The position numbers were made by a program, and so were the translations under genes. From contig JACQZD010000128.1 of assembly GCA_016207865.1 (NCBI GenBank), positions 1-6,623 on the forward strand: DNA of 6,623 nt. The letters run 5' to 3'. Source of the stretch: Nitrospirota bacterium (lineage in GTDB: Bacteria > Nitrospirota > Thermodesulfovibrionia > UBA6902 > DSMQ01). Below are positions 5,580-6,623 of the stretch, piece after piece (the stretch's first letter is position 1; each line of letters starts with the position of its first letter). The notes beneath the pieces were generated by a model that saw only the letters and a program-made list of their open reading frames with translations, was not told the origin of the DNA and made no database searches.

Positions 5580-5831
5580 ATGGGCTATGCCAAGGCAGAT
5601 AATCTTCTTAAGGCAGATAAGTTTCTTGATGTGCAGGGTCTTTTTTGTCCAAAGCCTATTGTCATGACCGCAGGCACACTGAAATCAATGGACAAGGGAC
5701 AGATACTTCAGGTCGTATGCAGCGACAACACCGCAAAGCTGAGCATCCCGATGCTTTGCGAAAGAGGAAGTTTTAAACTCTTAGACCTGACAGAGGGCAA
5801 CGGGGTGCTGAACTTCTTTATCCAGAAGTAA
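5580..5831 (+). CDS. TusA/SirA-family sulfur carrier protein
   Basis: The 83-residue protein matches the small TusA/SirA/YeeD fold. LDVQGLFCPKPIVMT (16-30) holds the family's CPxP signature, with Cys23 as the residue that carries persulfide sulfur. A KSMDKGQILQVVCSD segment (35-49) and a closing GVLNFFIQK strand fit the family's beta-alpha-beta layout. Two further cysteines, Cys47 and Cys60, are present and may be structural or accessory. No signal peptide is visible, so it acts in the cytoplasm, passing sulfane sulfur to tRNA thiolation, cofactor synthesis or dissimilatory sulfur enzymes; which of these applies cannot be told here. The start has AAGGGGG 8 nt upstream and its own sigma70 promoter. 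It is followed 217 bp later by a rhodanese gene in the same direction. The specific name tusA is not certain, since several paralogues share this motif. Confidence 0.87.
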   Translation: MGYAKADNLLKADKFLDVQGLFCPKPIVMTAGTLKSMDKGQILQVVCSDNTAKLSIPMLCERGSFKLLDLTEGNGVLNFFIQK

Positions 5832-5925
5832 CTAAGAATTAAAAACTGAGAAATCAGAGGCAAGAAGTCTTATTTCTTAGTTCTCATTTCTCATTCCTCA
5901 TTTTCCATTTCCCATTTCTAAGTTT
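5830..5925. repeat. Pyrimidine-rich degenerate repeat tract with an inverted repeat
   Basis: After the TusA-like stop, AACTAAGAA (5830-5838) is complementary to TTCTTAGTT (5874-5882). This is followed by a tract of imperfect CATTTC/TCATTTC units from about 5883 to 5925. A segment matching TTCCCATTTCT followed by AGTT occurs both here (about 5908-5925) and in the dnaJ leader (about 5270-5287). It may be a degenerate mobile or slippage-derived repeat, and the inverted repeat could serve as a weak terminator. Evidence for either role is thin. Confidence 0.35.
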
Positions 5926-5930
5926 TCGCA

Positions 5931-5960
5931 TTGACACGAAGTAATTATTTATGTAATAAT
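5931..5960 (+). promoter_or_regulatory. Probable sigma70 promoter of the rhodanese gene
   Basis: A perfect TTGACA (5931-5936) is followed after 18 nt by AATAAT (5955-5960), five of six matches to the -10 consensus. Transcription from near 5967 would give a leader of about 80 nt. An inverted repeat AATTATT-N5-AATAATT (5943-5961) overlaps the -10 box, but such AT-rich symmetry can arise by chance. Confidence 0.6.
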
Positions 5961-6048
5961 TGAGCCTTAAAAATCAGGCGTTACACAATTCAGCGTTATA
6001 AACAAAAATTCGACAGCGGTCGAGAAATTTAACTTCAAGGAGGGACTA

Positions 6049-6623
6049 ATGTTCATACTTAATAAGAAAAGGGATTCACTGCTCCGCAGTAAAATTGCGG
6101 CAGGCTTTTTCTCACTGCTTTTCCTGCTGTGTTTGCTGCCGGCGTATCAACATGCCTTCGGAGCCTCTGCGCTTGTAGAAACTCAGGCGCTTGCGGATAG
6201 CCTGAAACAGCCCGCAACCAGCCTGATATATGTAGCAAGCCCTGCGCCTACAGACAAGGCTGGTTATGACAAGGGGCATATCTCAGGTTCTGTTTATCTG
6301 GATATAAATACGTTGATGGGAATCATGGGCGACGGCAGTGCAGCGCCTGATAAGGCAAAATTTGAAAACCTCATGGGCAGCATGGGCATCAGCAATGACA
6401 GCCAGGTAGTGGTATACGGTTCAGGCGGCGCAAACCCGTTCATTACCGCTGCTTTCTGGCTTTTGAAATACAATGGTCATAAAAACGTCAGCTACTTAAA
6501 CGGCGGACTTACAAAATGGGCCGCTGAAAAACGCCCGGTAACGGGAGATGCTGCAAAGGTCGCGCCTGCGAAATACAAGGCTGCTCTTGATGAATCAATA
6601 AGGGCCGAGGCAGGCTATGTAAC
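6049..6623 (+). CDS. Exported rhodanese-family sulfurtransferase, N-terminal part (cut by right edge)
   Basis: The frame from ATG 6049 stays open for 191 codons to the window end. An AAGGAGG Shine-Dalgarno (6037-6043) lies 5 nt upstream. Residues 1-39 form a Sec signal peptide (basic start NKKRDSLLRSK, hydrophobic core about 16-31, likely cleavage near AFG-AS), so the protein is periplasmic or membrane-attached. A rhodanese domain follows (about 43-160), with GYDKGHISGSVYLDI (72-86) and the conserved YLNGGLTKW (149-157). At the active-loop position the sequence is YGSGGANPF (123-131) with no cysteine, and the only Cys (28) is in the signal peptide. In two-domain thiosulfate or 3-mercaptopyruvate sulfurtransferases the first domain is the inactive one, so a catalytic second domain is expected beyond the edge. 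The neighbouring TusA-like gene suggests a shared sulfur-transfer role. Confidence 0.88.
   Translation, partial: MFILNKKRDSLLRSKIAAGFFSLLFLLCLLPAYQHAFGASALVETQALADSLKQPATSLIYVASPAPTDKAGYDKGHISGSVYLDINTLMGIMGDGSAAPDKAKFENLMGSMGISNDSQVVVYGSGGANPFITAAFWLLKYNGHKNVSYLNGGLTKWAAEKRPVTGDAAKVAPAKYKAALDESIRAEAGYV

Noticed and set aside
6118..6141. Lipoprotein signal at Cys28 of the rhodanese
   Set aside because: The residues before Cys are FLL, which do not fit a lipobox (small residues at -1 and -2), and a normal signal peptidase I site lies further on.

Overview
The window carries a heat-shock chaperone operon on the minus strand (dnaJ-hspR-clpB, transcribed right to left from about 5290 to 920). 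On its right are two divergent plus-strand sulfur-transfer genes: a TusA-type carrier and the start of an exported rhodanese cut by the right edge. On its left is a minus-strand gene for a secreted fibre-like protein, interrupted by an in-frame TGA and cut by the left edge. Moderate GC content, an HspR-controlled dnaJ-clpB cluster and spacers full of palindromes suggest an environmental, probably anaerobic bacterium such as Nitrospirota or a deltaproteobacterial relative. This is an inference from gene style; no rRNA or other phylogenetic marker is present.

Layout: 1-582, fibre-like gene with signal peptide and NVGIGT repeats, broken by a stop at 178-180. 583-919, intergenic, with a probable terminator (619-658) and two similar strong stem-loops (764-784 and 823-849). 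920-3580 clpB, 3712-4053 hspR, 4205-5263 dnaJ. Each of the two spacers inside the operon holds a nested palindrome of 105-118 bp. The two share their core but have different self-complementary outer arms. 5264-5579 is the divergent intergenic region. It holds a canonical sigma70 promoter for dnaJ overlapped by a HAIR-like HspR operator, a 73-bp REP-like palindrome, and a sigma70 promoter for the TusA gene with its own palindrome. 5580-5831 is the TusA-like gene, followed by a pyrimidine-rich spacer with a further promoter, and 6049-6623 is the partial rhodanese.

How the genes work together: HspR probably binds the inverted repeat over the dnaJ promoter and represses its own operon, so the ClpB disaggregase and its J-domain co-chaperone rise together on heat shock. 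dnaK and grpE are not in the window. The TusA-like protein and the rhodanese both handle sulfane sulfur, one in the cytoplasm and one outside the membrane, but each has its own promoter. The most unusual content is the pair of structured palindromes inside the chaperone operon and the stop codon within the fibre gene.
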